From: Eurosta solidaginis
Lineage: Eukaryota > Arthropoda > Insecta > Diptera > Tephritidae
Length of the DNA stretch: 64,000 nucleotides
NCBI RefSeq assembly: GCF_040869045.1
Contig: NC_090319.1
Coordinates: 64,142,779-64,206,778 of the forward strand
Direction of reading: 5' to 3'
A model generated the notes under the pieces. It did not search any database and had not been told where the DNA came from. It worked only from the letters and a program-made list of their open reading frames with translations. Made by a program: the position numbers and the translations under genes. Below, in pieces: positions 33,416 through 45,638 of the stretch (within the stretch, counting starts at the first letter, position 1; every line of letters starts with the position of its first letter).

Positions 33416-34220
33416 TGTTTATACTCAGTTGAGCAGAGCTCACAGAGTATATTAAGTTTGATTGGATAACGGTTGGTTGTACATATATAAAGGAATCGAG
33501 ATAGATATAGACTTCCATATATCAAAATAATCAGGATCGAAAAAAAATTTGATTGAGCCATGTCCGTCCGTCCGTCCGTCCGTCCGTCCGTCCGTCCGTC
33601 CGTCCGTTAACACGATAGCTTGAGTAAATTTGGAGGTATCTTGATGAAATTTGGTATGTAGGTTCCTGAGCACTCATCTCAGATCGCTATTTAAAATGAA
33701 CGATATCGGACTATAACCACGCCCACTTTTTCGAAAAACCGAAAAAGTGCGATAATTCATTACCAAAGACAGATAACGCGACGAAACTTGGTAGATGAGT
33801 TGAATTTATGACGCAGAATAGAAAATTAGTAAAATTTTTGACAATGGGCGTGGCACCGCCAACTTTTAAAAGAAGGTAATTTAAAAATTTTGCAAGCTGT
33901 AATTTTTCAGTCGTTGAAGATATCATGATGAAATTTGGCAGGGACGTTACTCCTATTACTATATGTACGCCTAATAAAAATTAGCAAAATCGGAGAAGGA
34001 CCACGCCCACTTTTAAAAAAAAAATTTTTAAAGTAAAATTTTAACAAAAAATTTAATATCTTTACAGTATATAAGTAAATTATGTCAACATTCAACTCCA
34101 GTAATGATATGGTGCAACAAAATACAAAAATAAAAGAAAATTTCAAAATGGGCGTAGCTCCGCCCTTTTTCATTTAATTTGTCTAGGATACTTTTAACGC
34201 CATAAGTCGAACAAAAATTA
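33416..34220 (+). mobile_element. Helentron/DINE-like repeat, copy G (3'-truncated)
   Basis: Starts TTTATACTCAGTTGAGCAG. It carries the longest (TCCG)n tract in the window (33561-33606), then the module chain as far as CATAAGTCGAACAAAAATTA, where similarity stops. The array and 3' end are missing. The first 230 bp are nearly identical to copy B, so the two copies separated recently. Confidence 0.75.
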
Positions 34221-35294
34221 AAAAATCATTAAAAGAGCATGAAATATGTATGGTAAGCCGAAAATAATAATAGGGGGACTCATGATAGCATATAAACTTA
34301 TAAGGTGTAAAATTATATCCATTTACACACGCGGTTATATGAACGCACCTAGTAATACTCTTGATAAACTTGATAGTTTTTCAGCTGTATTATTTCCAAA
34401 AAAATTTTTTTGATTATTATACAAATTAAAAAATACCAAGATTAAGTGAAAAATCAAAACTAAAACGTCTTTACTAAGATATTCTTGTAAATTACTTGCT
34501 GATGTTGGAGATTTCTGTTGAAAATGCCTGCTGTAATGTCTGCAAGGTTCGGGGAGATAGAGCCCACCCTTCTTCCATTAATTAGACATCATACACGTTT
34601 CAGGCCGTGCATCTAATAAGGCTGAGAAACATTTCATGGTAAAAACACAATCGAAGGGATTGCCAAGCCACCAAATCAATTTGATGTTAGTTGTTCGCTC
34701 GCTTTCAAAAAGGAAGAAAAAATATCTCCGAAAATTTAATTTTTACTCCGGCGTAGTCGTTTACTCAGGTAATAGTTTTACATACTCCGAACACTGGTAG
34801 CGAAATATGAGAGAAATGTAATAAATCGAAAAACTTCAAAAGCTCTACATGCTAGATCTTGGCTCATTTGTTTATGGTATCTTCCCGCCTCAAATTTAAA
34901 ATACATAAGAGAGATCAACACTTTCTTATCAATGAAACACAAATGGATTGTCATTCTCATGCAGAGTTCCCATATATTTTTTTCCAAGTCGTCAAACGAC
35001 GCCCAAAAAATCGCCAAAAATCGTCATATCTATGGCAACCAATAACAACCAAAGTCGACTTAGGACGCAATTGGGTTATTACCAGGGCAATACGATTGTA
35101 TTCGCCGAGAACCAAAATGATGAAATCATTTCGTTTTATTTTATAAATAACAACAACGTTTTAAAATATAAAAGGTACTTGCTTTCAGTCAATTTCATAT
35201 CATAGTTAAACATTTTCGCGTTAATTTTTTAGCATTTTTATTTGCGGTTCAATATTATGACAGGAAAAGCTATTTAATAAATAATCTTGAGCTC
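34221..35294. other. Unidentified stretch
   Basis: No gene. Overlapping short frames at 34778-35205 on both strands have no recognisable motif. I see no terminal repeats. Confidence 0.45.
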
Positions 35295-35295
35295 C

Positions 35296-35476
35296 AGGCC
35301 TAACAATAATTATTTTAGTATTAAATAAAAAAAAATATCTATATTAAATAATAATTATTTTATCTTATTATTGTTGTGATACATTTTTTTTAAATTAGAA
35401 TAGAAGAAAAAAACAATTTTTTCATTTAAGAAAAAGTGTATCATAACAATAATAAGATAAAATAATTATTGCTAGG
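35296..35476. mobile_element. AT-rich palindromic MITE
   Basis: AGGCCTAACAATAATTATTTTA at the left is the inverse of TAAAATAATTATTGCTAGGCCT at the right. Further inside, TATCTTATTATTGTTGTGATACA pairs with TGTATCATAACAATAATAAGATA. The 181 bp can fold into a long hairpin. Target duplication not resolved. Confidence 0.7.
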
Positions 35477-35945
35477 CCTTGAACTCGATCCGAACAAACG
35501 ATTTTACAAGTCAGTTGGCCGATATAACAACAAAAATTATCTTAAGCCAGCAATATTCCTTTTAATGTATCAGTTTCCAGACGAATTCTTATTTTTATTT
35601 TGTTTAAATTTATTTTAGAAAAATTGTGTGTGCAAAATGTGGCAAGACCATATGCAAAGAACAACTCCTTTGGGATCCATGAAGCTTAAGTTCTGTAGTA
35701 CAACATTGTTAAAATCAAAACTCTTTTTAATTTGGTCACACAGTTCACTATAAAAAATAACACAATCTCGTTTAAATTTGACTTTTTCTTGCTCGGAAAT
35801 GTTAGAGGCAGTCTTAAGTCGTCATTTTTCATTACAAAATCGTCCAAGCGTCATTCTAGTTGAAAATCATCAAAATGACAACGGCGTCGTCAATCTATCA
35901 ACGCTGTTATCATGGGAACAGTAAAAATTCTCACGGTAAAAATTT
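35477..35945. other. Unidentified stretch
   Basis: No coding region or repeat recognised between the AT-rich palindrome and the giant inverted repeat. Confidence 0.45.
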
Positions 35946-36384
35946 GAACTTGAATGCTAATAAGCACTGATGACCTGATATGAAACATTTATTCTCTCTC
36001 ATTTCCTTTCCAGGAATGGGTCTTTAATATCAGCTGTCTGTTCATTCAATTGTAACAATGGTTCATTCGTTTCCAAGAATGGGTCTTGAATATCAGATGG
36101 CTACAGAGTTGCCTAAAATACACCAAAAAAAAACTCCAAGAAATCCGTTAGCTGATAAAACTTATTAAAATTTATAAAAAGGGCAAAGTTTTGTAGAAAT
36201 ATTTTGTGGTATATAAGTGAAAAAATATGAAATAATATATTTCGATTTCGGTGCTTTGCTTTGTTGCTCTGGCACCGCTATAAGATAACAATGAACGGCT
36301 ATCCCTTTTTTTCACTTTGATGCCACCAAAACGCTTATGTACATATATCCACATACAATAATAAAATAATTTAAAAAAAGTTTT

Positions 36385-37185
36385 AAGTTAAACGGTTTTA
36401 TTGAAAACAATACTTACATGAAGTAATAATAATACTATAAGCTAGAACATTAGGTAGGTCCTAGGTACTAGGATTGTCTCATCAATCTATGGCGTTGATC
36501 AGACAATTAAATAAAAGCATTGGGCGCGTGAAATTTCCAAAACAGTGAGGCGTAGCATAACCTTAATATCAGTTGGTCTTACTTATGATTATCAATAGAA
36601 ATTTTACGCGCCCAATGCTTTTATTTAATTGTCTGATCAACGCCATAGATTTTATTCTCCATTATTTCTCATTCGACTTAGTTCATTTAGTGCCTCATTA
36701 TGAGCCAAATCGGACATCATAGGCCGCTTTCTATTCATGTATGTATTATGTGTTCCAAATATGGACCAAATATGAAAATTTTGAATATCTCGATCCTTGC
36801 GCTACCGTGCGGCGATTTTTTTCAAAGACCATTTTTTATTCATGTGTTCCAAATATGAGCCAAATCGGACCACAAATACGATTTTTTGAATATCTCGATC
36901 CTTGCGCCACCTAGCAGTGATTTTTTCATATGTCGCTTTCTATTCATGTATGTATTATGCGTTCCTAATATGAGCCAAATCGGACCACAAATACCATTTT
37001 TTTGAATATCTCGATCCCTGCGCCACCTAGCGGCGATTTTTTTCTTGTTTTTGGATTGTCATCAGGTTCTGAACTATATTCCAAGTTTCAAGCTTGTAGC
37101 TTATCGGGAAGTTACCTAAACTTCAATTGCAAAATTCGTTCACAACGGCCGTGCAGCCTGTCAAATCAAGCTGAATAAAACCGTT
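36385..37185. mobile_element. Insertion in the left arm, ends AAACGGTTTTATT
   Basis: This segment has no counterpart in the right arm, so it inserted after the palindrome formed. Its ends are inverted: AAACGGTTTTATT on the left, AATAAAACCGTTT on the right. It holds a 170-bp perfect-type hairpin (36482-36651) and three tandem units (36760-37045) of about 110-125 bp with AAATCGGACCACAAATAC, GAATATCTCGATCC and GCGCCACCTAGC. It is a non-autonomous DNA transposon by architecture. Confidence 0.7.
36482..36651. repeat. Hairpin with about 53-bp arms
   Basis: The left arm runs from ATCTATGGCGTTGATCAGAC to GGGCGCGTGAAATTT. The right arm runs from AAATTTTACGCGCCC to GTCTGATCAACGCCATAGAT, nearly exact. 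The loop is about 60 bp. It lies inside the left-arm insertion. Confidence 0.85.
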
Positions 37186-38724
37186 TAAAAAACCACAAAA
37201 TGCATAAGAAATTACGAAATTAGATCACTTGGTGAAGTATCTGCGTTGTTGTCCGTAAAAGACTCTTAATTAAACATGTTGCGTTAACCTATACGTATAC
37301 CTACAATTTATCTCAGCTGTCAAAAATGGAATATCGCAACGCTACACAAAAGCATGTCTTTTATCCATCCATTTACATTAATGCGAAGACTAAGAAGCTG
37401 ACTTTTTCACCAATCGAAAGTTGCTACCAAAACCCGTTTCGTGTGCAGCCCTTCGATGAAAGGTGTTGTCACTGATAAATGTTCCACGGGTGAAAAAGAG
37501 TTATTTTTTTTTTCTTCGGATTTGTAATCCTGACATAAATTCGAGTTTGCTGATATCCCATTTGACAATTTTGAGTAAATTTTCGGTGAAAATCATAAAT
37601 TAAACCTTTACCATGTTAAATAACCCAAAGTTATTCTGAAATGCCCAATTTGATTTTGAGCATGGTGGCATCTATAGCCAATATCAAAAAAATGATATGA
37701 AACTTCTCGCTCTCTGAGAGCGCGTAAAAATGTGAATTTTTTAATATTGGCCGTAGATGCCATCATGCTCAAAATCAAATTTGGACATTTCAGAATAACT
37801 GTGGGGTATTTTACATGGTAAAGGTTCATTTATGATTTTCACAGAAAATTTGCACAAAATTATCAATTGGGATATCAAAAAACTCGAATTGATGTCAGGA
37901 TTACAAACCCGAAGAAAAAAATTACTCTTTTTCACCCGTAGAAAACTTATCTGTGACAACACCTTTCATCGAAGGGCTGCACACGAAACGCGTTTTGGTA
38001 GCGACTTTCGATTGGTGAAGAATTGGCTTCTTAGCCTTCGCATTGATGTAAGTGGATGGATAAAGGCCATGTTTTTGTAGCGCGTTGCGACATTCCATTT
38101 TTTAAAGCTGAGATAAATTTTACGTATACTTATAGGTTAACGCAACATGCTTCATTAATTGCTTTTTGCGGACGATAGCGCAGGTACTTCACCAAGTTTT
38201 ATCTTTTTGCGTTCGTTAAAATAACAGTGGATTTAATTTCGTAATTTCTTATAAATTATTTACGTTTTTCATTGTATGTGGATATGCATATACGTTTTGC
38301 TCGCATCAAAGCCTAGAAGGGGAATAGCCATTCATTGTTATCTTATGGCGATGCCAGAGCATCAAAGCAAAGCAACGCGATCGAAATATATTACATATTT
38401 CACATTTTTTCACTTATGTATCTACCACAAAATATTTTTACAAAACTTTGCCTTTTTTATAAATTATCAGCTTACTCGCTGATTTATTCGAAAATGATGA
38501 AAACGCACCGATTTCTTGGAATTTATATTGGCGCGTTTTACCCAACACTATAGCCATTTGATATTCAAGACTTATTCTTGAAACGAATGAACTTTTGTCT
38601 GCAAGTGAATGAACAGACAGCTGACATTCAAGGCCCATTTCTGGAAACGAATTGAGAGAGAAAGAATGATTCGTATCATGCCATCAGTGCTAATAAGAAC
38701 CGTTATGTAAGAAAAGAGAACAAA

Positions 38725-41700
38725 ACAAGTAAGGAAGGCTAAGTTCGGGTGTAACCGAACATTACATACTCAGTTGAGAGCGGTGGAGACAAAATAAGGG
38801 AAAATCACCATGTAGTAAAAAGAACCTAGGGTAACCCTGGAATGTGTTTGTATGACATGTGTATCAAATGGAAGGTATTAAAGAGTATTTTAAGTGGGAG
38901 TGGGCCATAGATCTATAGATGGACGCCATTTAGGGATATCGCCATAAAGGTGGACCAGGCCTGAGTCTAGAATTTGTTTGTACGATATGGGTATCAAATT
39001 TTAAAGGGGAGTTGGCCTAAGTTCTATAGGTGGACACCTTTTCGAGATATCGCCATAAAGGTGGACCAGGGGTGACTCTAGAATTTGTTTGTACGATATG
39101 GGTATCAAATGAAAGGTGTTAATGAGTATTTTAAAAGCTCGTGGGTCTTAGTTCTATAGGTGGTCGCCTTTTCGAGATATCGCCATAAAAGTTGCCCAGG
39201 GGTGACTCTAGAATGCGTTTGTACGATATGGGTATCAAATGAAAGGTATTAATGAGTATTTTAAAAGGGCGTGGGCCTCAGTTCTTTAGGTGGACGCCTT
39301 TTCGAGATATCGCCATAAAGATGGACCAGGGGTGACTAGAATTTGTTTATACGATATGGGTATCAAATGAAAGGTGTTAATGAGTGTTTTAAAAGGGCTT
39401 GAGCCTTAGTTCTATAGGTGGACGCCTTTTCGATATATCGCCATAAAAGTGAACCAGGGGTGACTCTAGAATGCGCTTGTACGATATGGGTATCAAATGA
39501 AAGGTATTAATGAGTATTTTAAAATGGCGTATGCCTAAGTTCTATAGGTGGACGCCTTTTCGAGATATCGCCATAAAGATGGACCAGGGGTGACTCTAGA
39601 ATTTGTTTGTACGATATGGGTATCAAATGAAAGGTGTTAATGAGTATTTTAAAAGGGCGTGTGCCTTAGTTCTATAGGTGGACGCCTTTTCGAGATATCG
39701 CCATAAAAGTGAACCAGGGGTGACTCTAGAATTTGTTTGTACTATATGGGTATCAAACGAAAGCTGTTAATGAGTATTTTAAAAAGGAGTGGGCCTTAGT
39801 TCTATAGGTGGACGCCTTTTCGGAATATCGTTATAAAGGTGGACCAGGGTTGACTCTAGAATGCGTTTGTACAATATGGGTATCAAATGAAAGGTGTTAA
39901 TGAGTATTTTAAAAGGGAGTGGGCCTTAGTTCTATGGGTGGACGCCTTTTCGGGATATCGCCATAAACGTGGACCAGGGGTGACTCTAGAATTTTTTTGT
40001 ACGATATGGGTATCAAATGAAAGGTGTTAATGAGTATTTTAAAAGGGCGTGGGCCTTAGTTCTATGGGTGGACGCCTTTTCGGGATATCGCCATAAACGT
40101 GGAACAGGGGTGACTCTAGAATTTTTTTGTACGATATGGGTAACAAATGAAAGGTGTTAATGAGTATTTTAAAAGGGCGTGGGCCTTAGTTCTATAGGTG
40201 GACGCCTTTTCGAGATATCGCCATAAAGGTGGACCAGGGGTGACTCTAGGATTTGTTTGTACGATATGGGTATCAAATGAAAGGTGTTAATGAGTATTTT
40301 AAAAGGGAGTGGGCCTTAGTTCTATAGGTGGACGCCTTTTCGAGATATCGCCATAAAGGTGGGCCAGGGGTGACTCTAGAACTTTTTTGTACGATATGGG
40401 TATCAAATGAAAGGTGTTAATGAGTATTTTAAAAGGGATTGGGCCTTAGTTCTATATGTGGACGCCTTTTCGAGATATCGCCATAAACGTGGACCAGGGG
40501 TGACTCTATAATGTGTTTGTACGATATGGGTATCAAATTAAAGGTATCAATAAGGATTTTAAAAGAAGTGGTGGTAGTTGTATATGTGAAGGCGTTTTCC
40601 AGATATTGACCAAAATGTGGACAAGGGTGACCCAGAACATCATCTGTTGGGTACCGCTAATTTATTTATATATGTATTACCACGAACAGTATTCCTTCCA
40701 AGAATCCAAGGGCTTTTGATTTCGCCCTGCACAACTTTTTCATTTTATTTTACTTAATATGGAAAGTGCCACACCCATTTTACAAAGTTTTTTTTTAAGT
40801 TATATTTTGCGTCAATAAACCAATCCAATTACCATGTTTCATCCCTTTTTTCGTATTTGGTATATAATTATGGCATTTTTTTCATTTTTCGTAACATTCG
40901 ATATCGAAAAAGTGGGCGTGGTCATAGTCGGATTTCGGCAATTTTTTACACCAATACAAAGTGAGTTCAGATAAGTACGTGAACTGAGTTTAGTAAAGAT
41001 ATATCGATTTTTGCTCAAGTTATCGTGTTAACGGCCGAGCGGAAGGACAGACGGTCGAATGTGTATAAAAACTGGGTGTGGCTTCAACCGATTTCGTCGT
41101 TTTTCACAGAAAACAGTTATCGTCCTCGAATCTTAGCCCCTACCAAATTTCACAAGAATTGGTAAATTTTTGTTCAACTTATGGCATTAAAAGTATCCTA
41201 AACAAATTAAATGAAAAAGGGCGGAGCCACGCCCATTTTGAAATATTCTTTTATTTTTGTATTTTGTTGCGCCATATCATTACTGGAGTTGAATGTTGAC
41301 ATAATTTACTTATATACTGTAAAGATATTAACTTTTCTGTCTTTTCTATCTATCTATATCTATCTATCTTAAAATTTTACTTAAAAAAATTTTTTTTTTA
41401 AGGGGGCGTGGTCGTTCTCCGATTTTACTAATTTTTATTAAGCATACATATAGTAATAAGAGTAACGTTCCTGCCAAATTTCACTATGATATTTTCAACG
41501 GCTGCCAAATTACAGCTTGCAAAACTTCTAAATTACCTTCTTTTAAAAGTGGGCGGTGCCACGCCCATTGTCCAAAATTTTACGAGTTTTCTATTCTGCG
41601 TCATAAGTTCAACTCACATACCAAGTTTCATCGCTTAACCCGTATTTGGTAATGAATTATCGCACTTTTTCCATTTTTCGAAATTTTCGATATCGAAAAA

Positions 41701-41984
41701 GTGGGCGTGGTTATAGTCCGATATCGTTCATTTAAAATAGCGATCTGAGATGAGTGCCCAGGAACCTACATACCAAATTTCATCAAGATACCTCAAAATT
41801 TACTCAAGTTATCGTGTTAACGGACAGACGGACGGACGGACATGGCTCAATCAAATTTTTTTTCGATCCTGATGATTTTTATATATGGAAGTCTATATCT
41901 ATCTCGATTCCTTTATACCTGTACAACCAACCGTTATCCAATCAAAGTTAATATACTCTGTGAGCTCTGCTCAACTGAGTATAA
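38725..41984 (-). mobile_element. Helentron/DINE-like repeat, copy H (complete)
   Basis: A full 3.26-kb copy in minus orientation. It starts ACAAGTAAGGAAGGCTAAG with the stem TTCGGGTGTAACCGAA, and ends GAGCTCTGCTCAACTGAGTATA. It carries about 14 units of the 128-bp array (38830-40560), the module chain (40600-41750) and a short (GACGGACG) tract near 41825. A (TATC)n run lies at 41344-41370. It joins and probably truncates the giant palindrome. Confidence 0.78.
38830..40560 (-). repeat. 128-bp tandem array inside copy H
   Basis: About 14 units, reverse-complement version of the copy B unit (GTACGATATGGGTATCAAATG, AGGTGGACGCCTTTTCGAG, CCAGGGGTGACTCTAGAAT). Units within H resemble each other more than those in B (for example TTAATGAGTATTTTAAAAG), so each array has been homogenised locally. 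Confidence 0.9.
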
Positions 41985-42512
41985 ACATAACCCTTAGAAA
42001 AGTAACAGAGAATAGGGCTGATCACATTCACGGTGGTGGTGTAGCCGCCACAGCTGTCATATTATTTTTACACATGTTCTTATGAGTGTCATTATTTTCA
42101 ACGCGACAGGGCTGCACGACAATCAATACGAAAGCCGTTGTAGCCAGATTAAACCCAATTATATTTTCGGGAAGCGACAGTGAGTGGCGTTTTTTTTATT
42201 TTGTCAATGAAAACTAAAATAGAAGTAAATAACAGATAATAAAAGCTAAAATCATTATTTTGGGCGTTTTGTTAACCTAATTAACATTTTTTCTAAATTT
42301 TTCGCTACTGTTTGCTGTAACTTACATTGGTGGCTGCCGCTTTCAAAGTAATCAAGAAGCCAATGCTTGGCTACGGTTGTCGTCAAGCTTTGCTTTATTG
42401 TGGTCTGTAGACGCCGTGTTGAATGTGATCAGCCCTAATGTTGAAGTATGACTTTGAGCGCAATTCTTGTGTATTTCTCTTGTATGTACTTATGTATGTG
42501 AGTATGTTCATC
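41985..42512. other. Unidentified stretch
   Basis: No gene recognised. It lies between Helentron-like copy H and the element with GGGGTATTCCATG ends. Confidence 0.45.
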
Positions 42513-44153
42513 ACATATGGGGTATTCCATGCATAAACAGATGGGTTTTGAGCGTATGCAATCGATTTTCTTTAAATACTCGCTTTGTGCTGCAATTGAT
42601 AAACATCAATAAAAAAACACTTTGATATTCGTATTTAATTAACGAATGTTTTAAAACTTAACGCTCTGCAAACAAAAATAAGTCTTTTTATTTTTTTTAG
42701 AGATCGAAATATTCTAGTATTCTTTTCAAAAGTATCAATACTGCCCATTCAGCTTTCGTATCGTAATTTATGTACCTTAAAAAATATGGGATTTTCCGTC
42801 GAATGAAAGGTTTCAAAATTACTGTTAAAAGCTTTCTACAGAAACCCCAACCTATTAGGGTATTATCTCTCTTTAGAGAACGTAGAAAGCTTGCTATATT
42901 CTTTTCTTTAGGTATGTTACTTACGTAAAATATGAATTTTATATTTCAAATTCTGTGTTAAATGCTAGGAATAGGTGCTGCGTTCTATGAGTGTTGTAAT
43001 TCGGTCCAGAAAATATTATATGCATTCCACGCTTTCTATAGAAAAATTACCCTGAAGTTCTGAGAGTTCTCATACCTGTTGTTGCAGGACATGGTAGCAA
43101 ATTTAAGACCTTGAATAATATTACACCCTTGCAATTACAGCAAGGGTGCTCTGCCATACACTGCAGACTTTCGGATACATTTTTCTCAGCACGCGACACA
43201 CTGCATACTTTGAAGATTACATTTTCTCAAAATACGCCACATTGTAAACAAAATATCTTGAGATATATCCACCGAAGTGACACGATATTGGGCATGGTAA
43301 TGCGACCATGAGAAAGTGCTTTTCGAATTGGCTATCTTGCCACTGCTAGAACAACAGTGTACCTCTCGTAAATATTTGAATAATAAAATTATAACACTGC
43401 CAAATATGCTGAAAACTAAATGTTTGTCCTGTTACTTCAGCAGTGTCAGGATACCCAATTCTACAAGTAATTTCGGTGTGATACTCCTCAAAGCGCTTAC
43501 AGCTGAACTCTGTAATATAGTCTCATCTCTAGTCTGTATATTTGAGATTTTTTTAGAAGAAAAATTAAGGGACTTAGGTAAGCGAAAGTCACAAAAAGCT
43601 CACCAAATCAAAGAGATAATTTACTCATGCATTGCACAAATAATACAACAATGCATTTTGGCCACTTTACATTGTGCTTTTTTGGGGCTGAATTTGATAA
43701 GGCGAAGCACCAAACTCCGTTTGAGGGTTCGTAACTCAGCCGCGGTACATTGCAATCGAGTTTTCATAATTTTTGTTTTTTTTTTAGTTTTTTCTTCGTT
43801 AATTTTAAATTTTAGGAATGAAATATTAACTTTGCTGCTGTAGCTTTTTTAATTGTGATCTGCTACGGCCCAGCTTACAAACTATTGACCGGTTTTATAA
43901 GCCTGGAGACGCGTGACAGCTCACAGAATAGAAATTGTTTTACGACAGCTTACTAAATTCAGCTCGTAGTATACAATGTCCGGACCTTCATGTTATCCCA
44001 GTCAGCTACCAATGCCGGGGTGGCAACCAATCAACCTAACGTAACCTATGTTATTGTAAAATCTTTAAATTTTTCGCCTTAATTTTAAACTAATCGAGCA
44101 CATAGTAAATACGAACACTGTCCGACTTGTCATGGAATACCCCAAATGTAAAC
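42513..44153. mobile_element. Candidate transposon with GGGGTATTCCATG ends
   Basis: ACATATGGGGTATTCCATG at the left is the inverse, with one change, of CATGGAATACCCCAAATGT at the right. The 1.6 kb between holds one 175-codon plus-strand frame (43316-43843) without a recognised motif. No duplication can be read with confidence, so this may be an old element or a coincidence of two inverted words. Confidence 0.5.
43316..43843 (+). other. Unrecognised 175-codon open frame
   Basis: Open frame with no recognised family. It is Leu/Ile/Ser-rich with a hydrophobic C-terminal stretch (VFIIFVFFLVFSSLIL) that could be composition-driven by T-rich DNA. It would start at MLFELAILP if a GTG/other start is used, and no splice sites are obvious. 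Its position inside the GGGGTATTCCATG element is the only reason to keep it. I do not claim it is a gene. Confidence 0.2.
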
Positions 44154-44656
44154 GGTAATATGTTTACGCATCAATAGATATGTACTTACACTCATTCATT
44201 GCTTCAACACATGGTGTTTTGGTTTTCTCACGAATATCGATTTATTCCTTATTAAACTTTGCTGATATCCAATAACAGACGTCTTATATTGTATAATTTC
44301 ACAACAAAACTTACGATTACTATATTATTCAAGCATATCAATACTCATAGTGACTTTACATCAGCACAACCCTTCACTTTAGCTTAGTTAATTCTTTCCC
44401 TATTTTTTATGTTTTGATTATTTATCTCGGTGATCAAAAGGTCATTCAGAAAATTGAATTAAACCGACTATTATTTTTTTATTTGAATTGTCCAAGTTTC
44501 ACTTTCCGTTTGTAAATAAATTATTGTTATTTTTATTTTTATTTGTTGTAAATAAATTTAACATTTTAGGATAAGCAAAGTATATCGCGCGATTTGTAAC
44601 GTTAGCGTGTACGAGAACATCTTATCTTTATATACCCGGCAAGGCAGAGCCATAAT

Positions 44657-45638
44657 CAGTGTTGCCAGGTTAGCCTTTTCGAGGCTAGATTTAGCCTTTT
44701 TTTTTTTGCCTTTAGCCTCGAAATTTTGTGTTTAGCTTCGTGACTTTTTTCTAGCCTTTTTTACTCCGAATGTATTTTTAAAAATTTCTAAAATAAAATA
44801 ATTTCAATAGTTCCCGTGAACACCTAATACCTAATAATATGAGTTCTCTACAAAAGATTAATTCTTTTTCTGCTGAAAATTCGTTGAAAATTTCAAAGCC
44901 AGATGTATTTTCTTACTTTGAAAAAGAGAAGTATAGTTATTCTTCAAGTCAAATAGCATTAATAGAGCTGCAGTGGCGAAAACTTATAACTATACAATGG
45001 AAAAATGTACACTCCACCATGGAATTTACATAAAAATGCATTAAACGAACCTCCTTTTTTAGAACTTGTCGAATTCATATTTAGTTTTTTAGTATTACCA
45101 CTCAGTAACGCGGAGGTTGAAAGTGTTTTTAGTGGCATAAAAATTCTGAAAACTAAATTAAGGAACAAACTAAAAATTAAAATGCTTAATGCGCTGCTTA
45201 ATATTAGATGCTCGTTAAAACGATTATCTAAATGTTGTAATGACTTTGAAATTAAAGATGATCTCATATCTATGGTAAATAGCCAAACTTTATAGCCAGA
45301 CTTAAGCTCTCCTGATTCTTCAGACGGGGAATATTTTATGTAAATAATTAGTTTGTAATATTTTTTTTATGTATGTACACATATGCAATCATTTAAAGTA
45401 ATTCCATGTGCTAGTCAAAGAAAATGTGCCTGATATGTTTTGAAACAGGAAGTTATGCTTAAGTTATGTTTATAAGTTTTTATTTACAAATGTGTAAACT
45501 AAAATATAAAAAAATTTAATGAATTAACCACAAAATTTCTGGCCTTTTTTTAGCATCTTTTTTTTCTAAATTTAGCCTTTTCTAACCTTTTTTTTGCCAA
45601 TCTAGCTTCTTTTTTTTTTGCATCACCTGGCAACAATG
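44657..45638 (+). mobile_element. hAT element, 982 bp, 8-bp TSD GCCATAAT
   Basis: The ends CAGTGTTGCCAGGT and ACCTGGCAACAATG are inverted repeats (one mismatch in 14), flanked by an exact 8-bp duplication GCCATAAT (44649-44656 and 45639-45646). The related sequence at about 49307-49335 lacks the insertion and serves as an empty site. Both subterminal zones carry several TTAGCCTTTT-type words, likely transposase sites. Inside is only a broken C-terminal transposase fragment, so it is non-autonomous. Confidence 0.93.
44839..45295 (+). pseudogene. hAT transposase C-terminal fragment
   Basis: The first frame (44839-45033) reads MSSLQKINSFSAENSLKIS... and shifts near 45000-45040. The second (to 45295) has LPLSNAEVESVFSGIKILKTKLRNKLKIKMLNALLNIR, the hAT C-terminal dimerisation signature (LP.SNA.VER.FS...K.RNR). 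The BED finger and catalytic residues are missing. The internal deletion left a derivative that could move only with a helper transposase. Confidence 0.85.

Larger units (their letters stand above)
35950..38700. repeat. Giant imperfect palindrome (arms about 1 kb)
   Basis: The right arm (about 37730-38700) is the inverse of a left arm split in two, about 35950-36380 and 37190-37690. Matching words include AGCACTGATG, CAGCTGTCTGTTCATTCA, GATAACAATGAA, AAGAAATTACGAAATTA, GCGTTAACCTATA, CACCAATCGAAAGT, GGCTGCACACGAAACG and GAGCATG(G/A)TGGCATCTA. Similarity is high but not perfect (roughly 80-90 % by eye). The centre is near 37715 (CGCTCTCTGAGAGCG). The right arm ends where Helentron-like copy H begins, so the original palindrome may have been longer. 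No gene lies in it. Confidence 0.85.
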
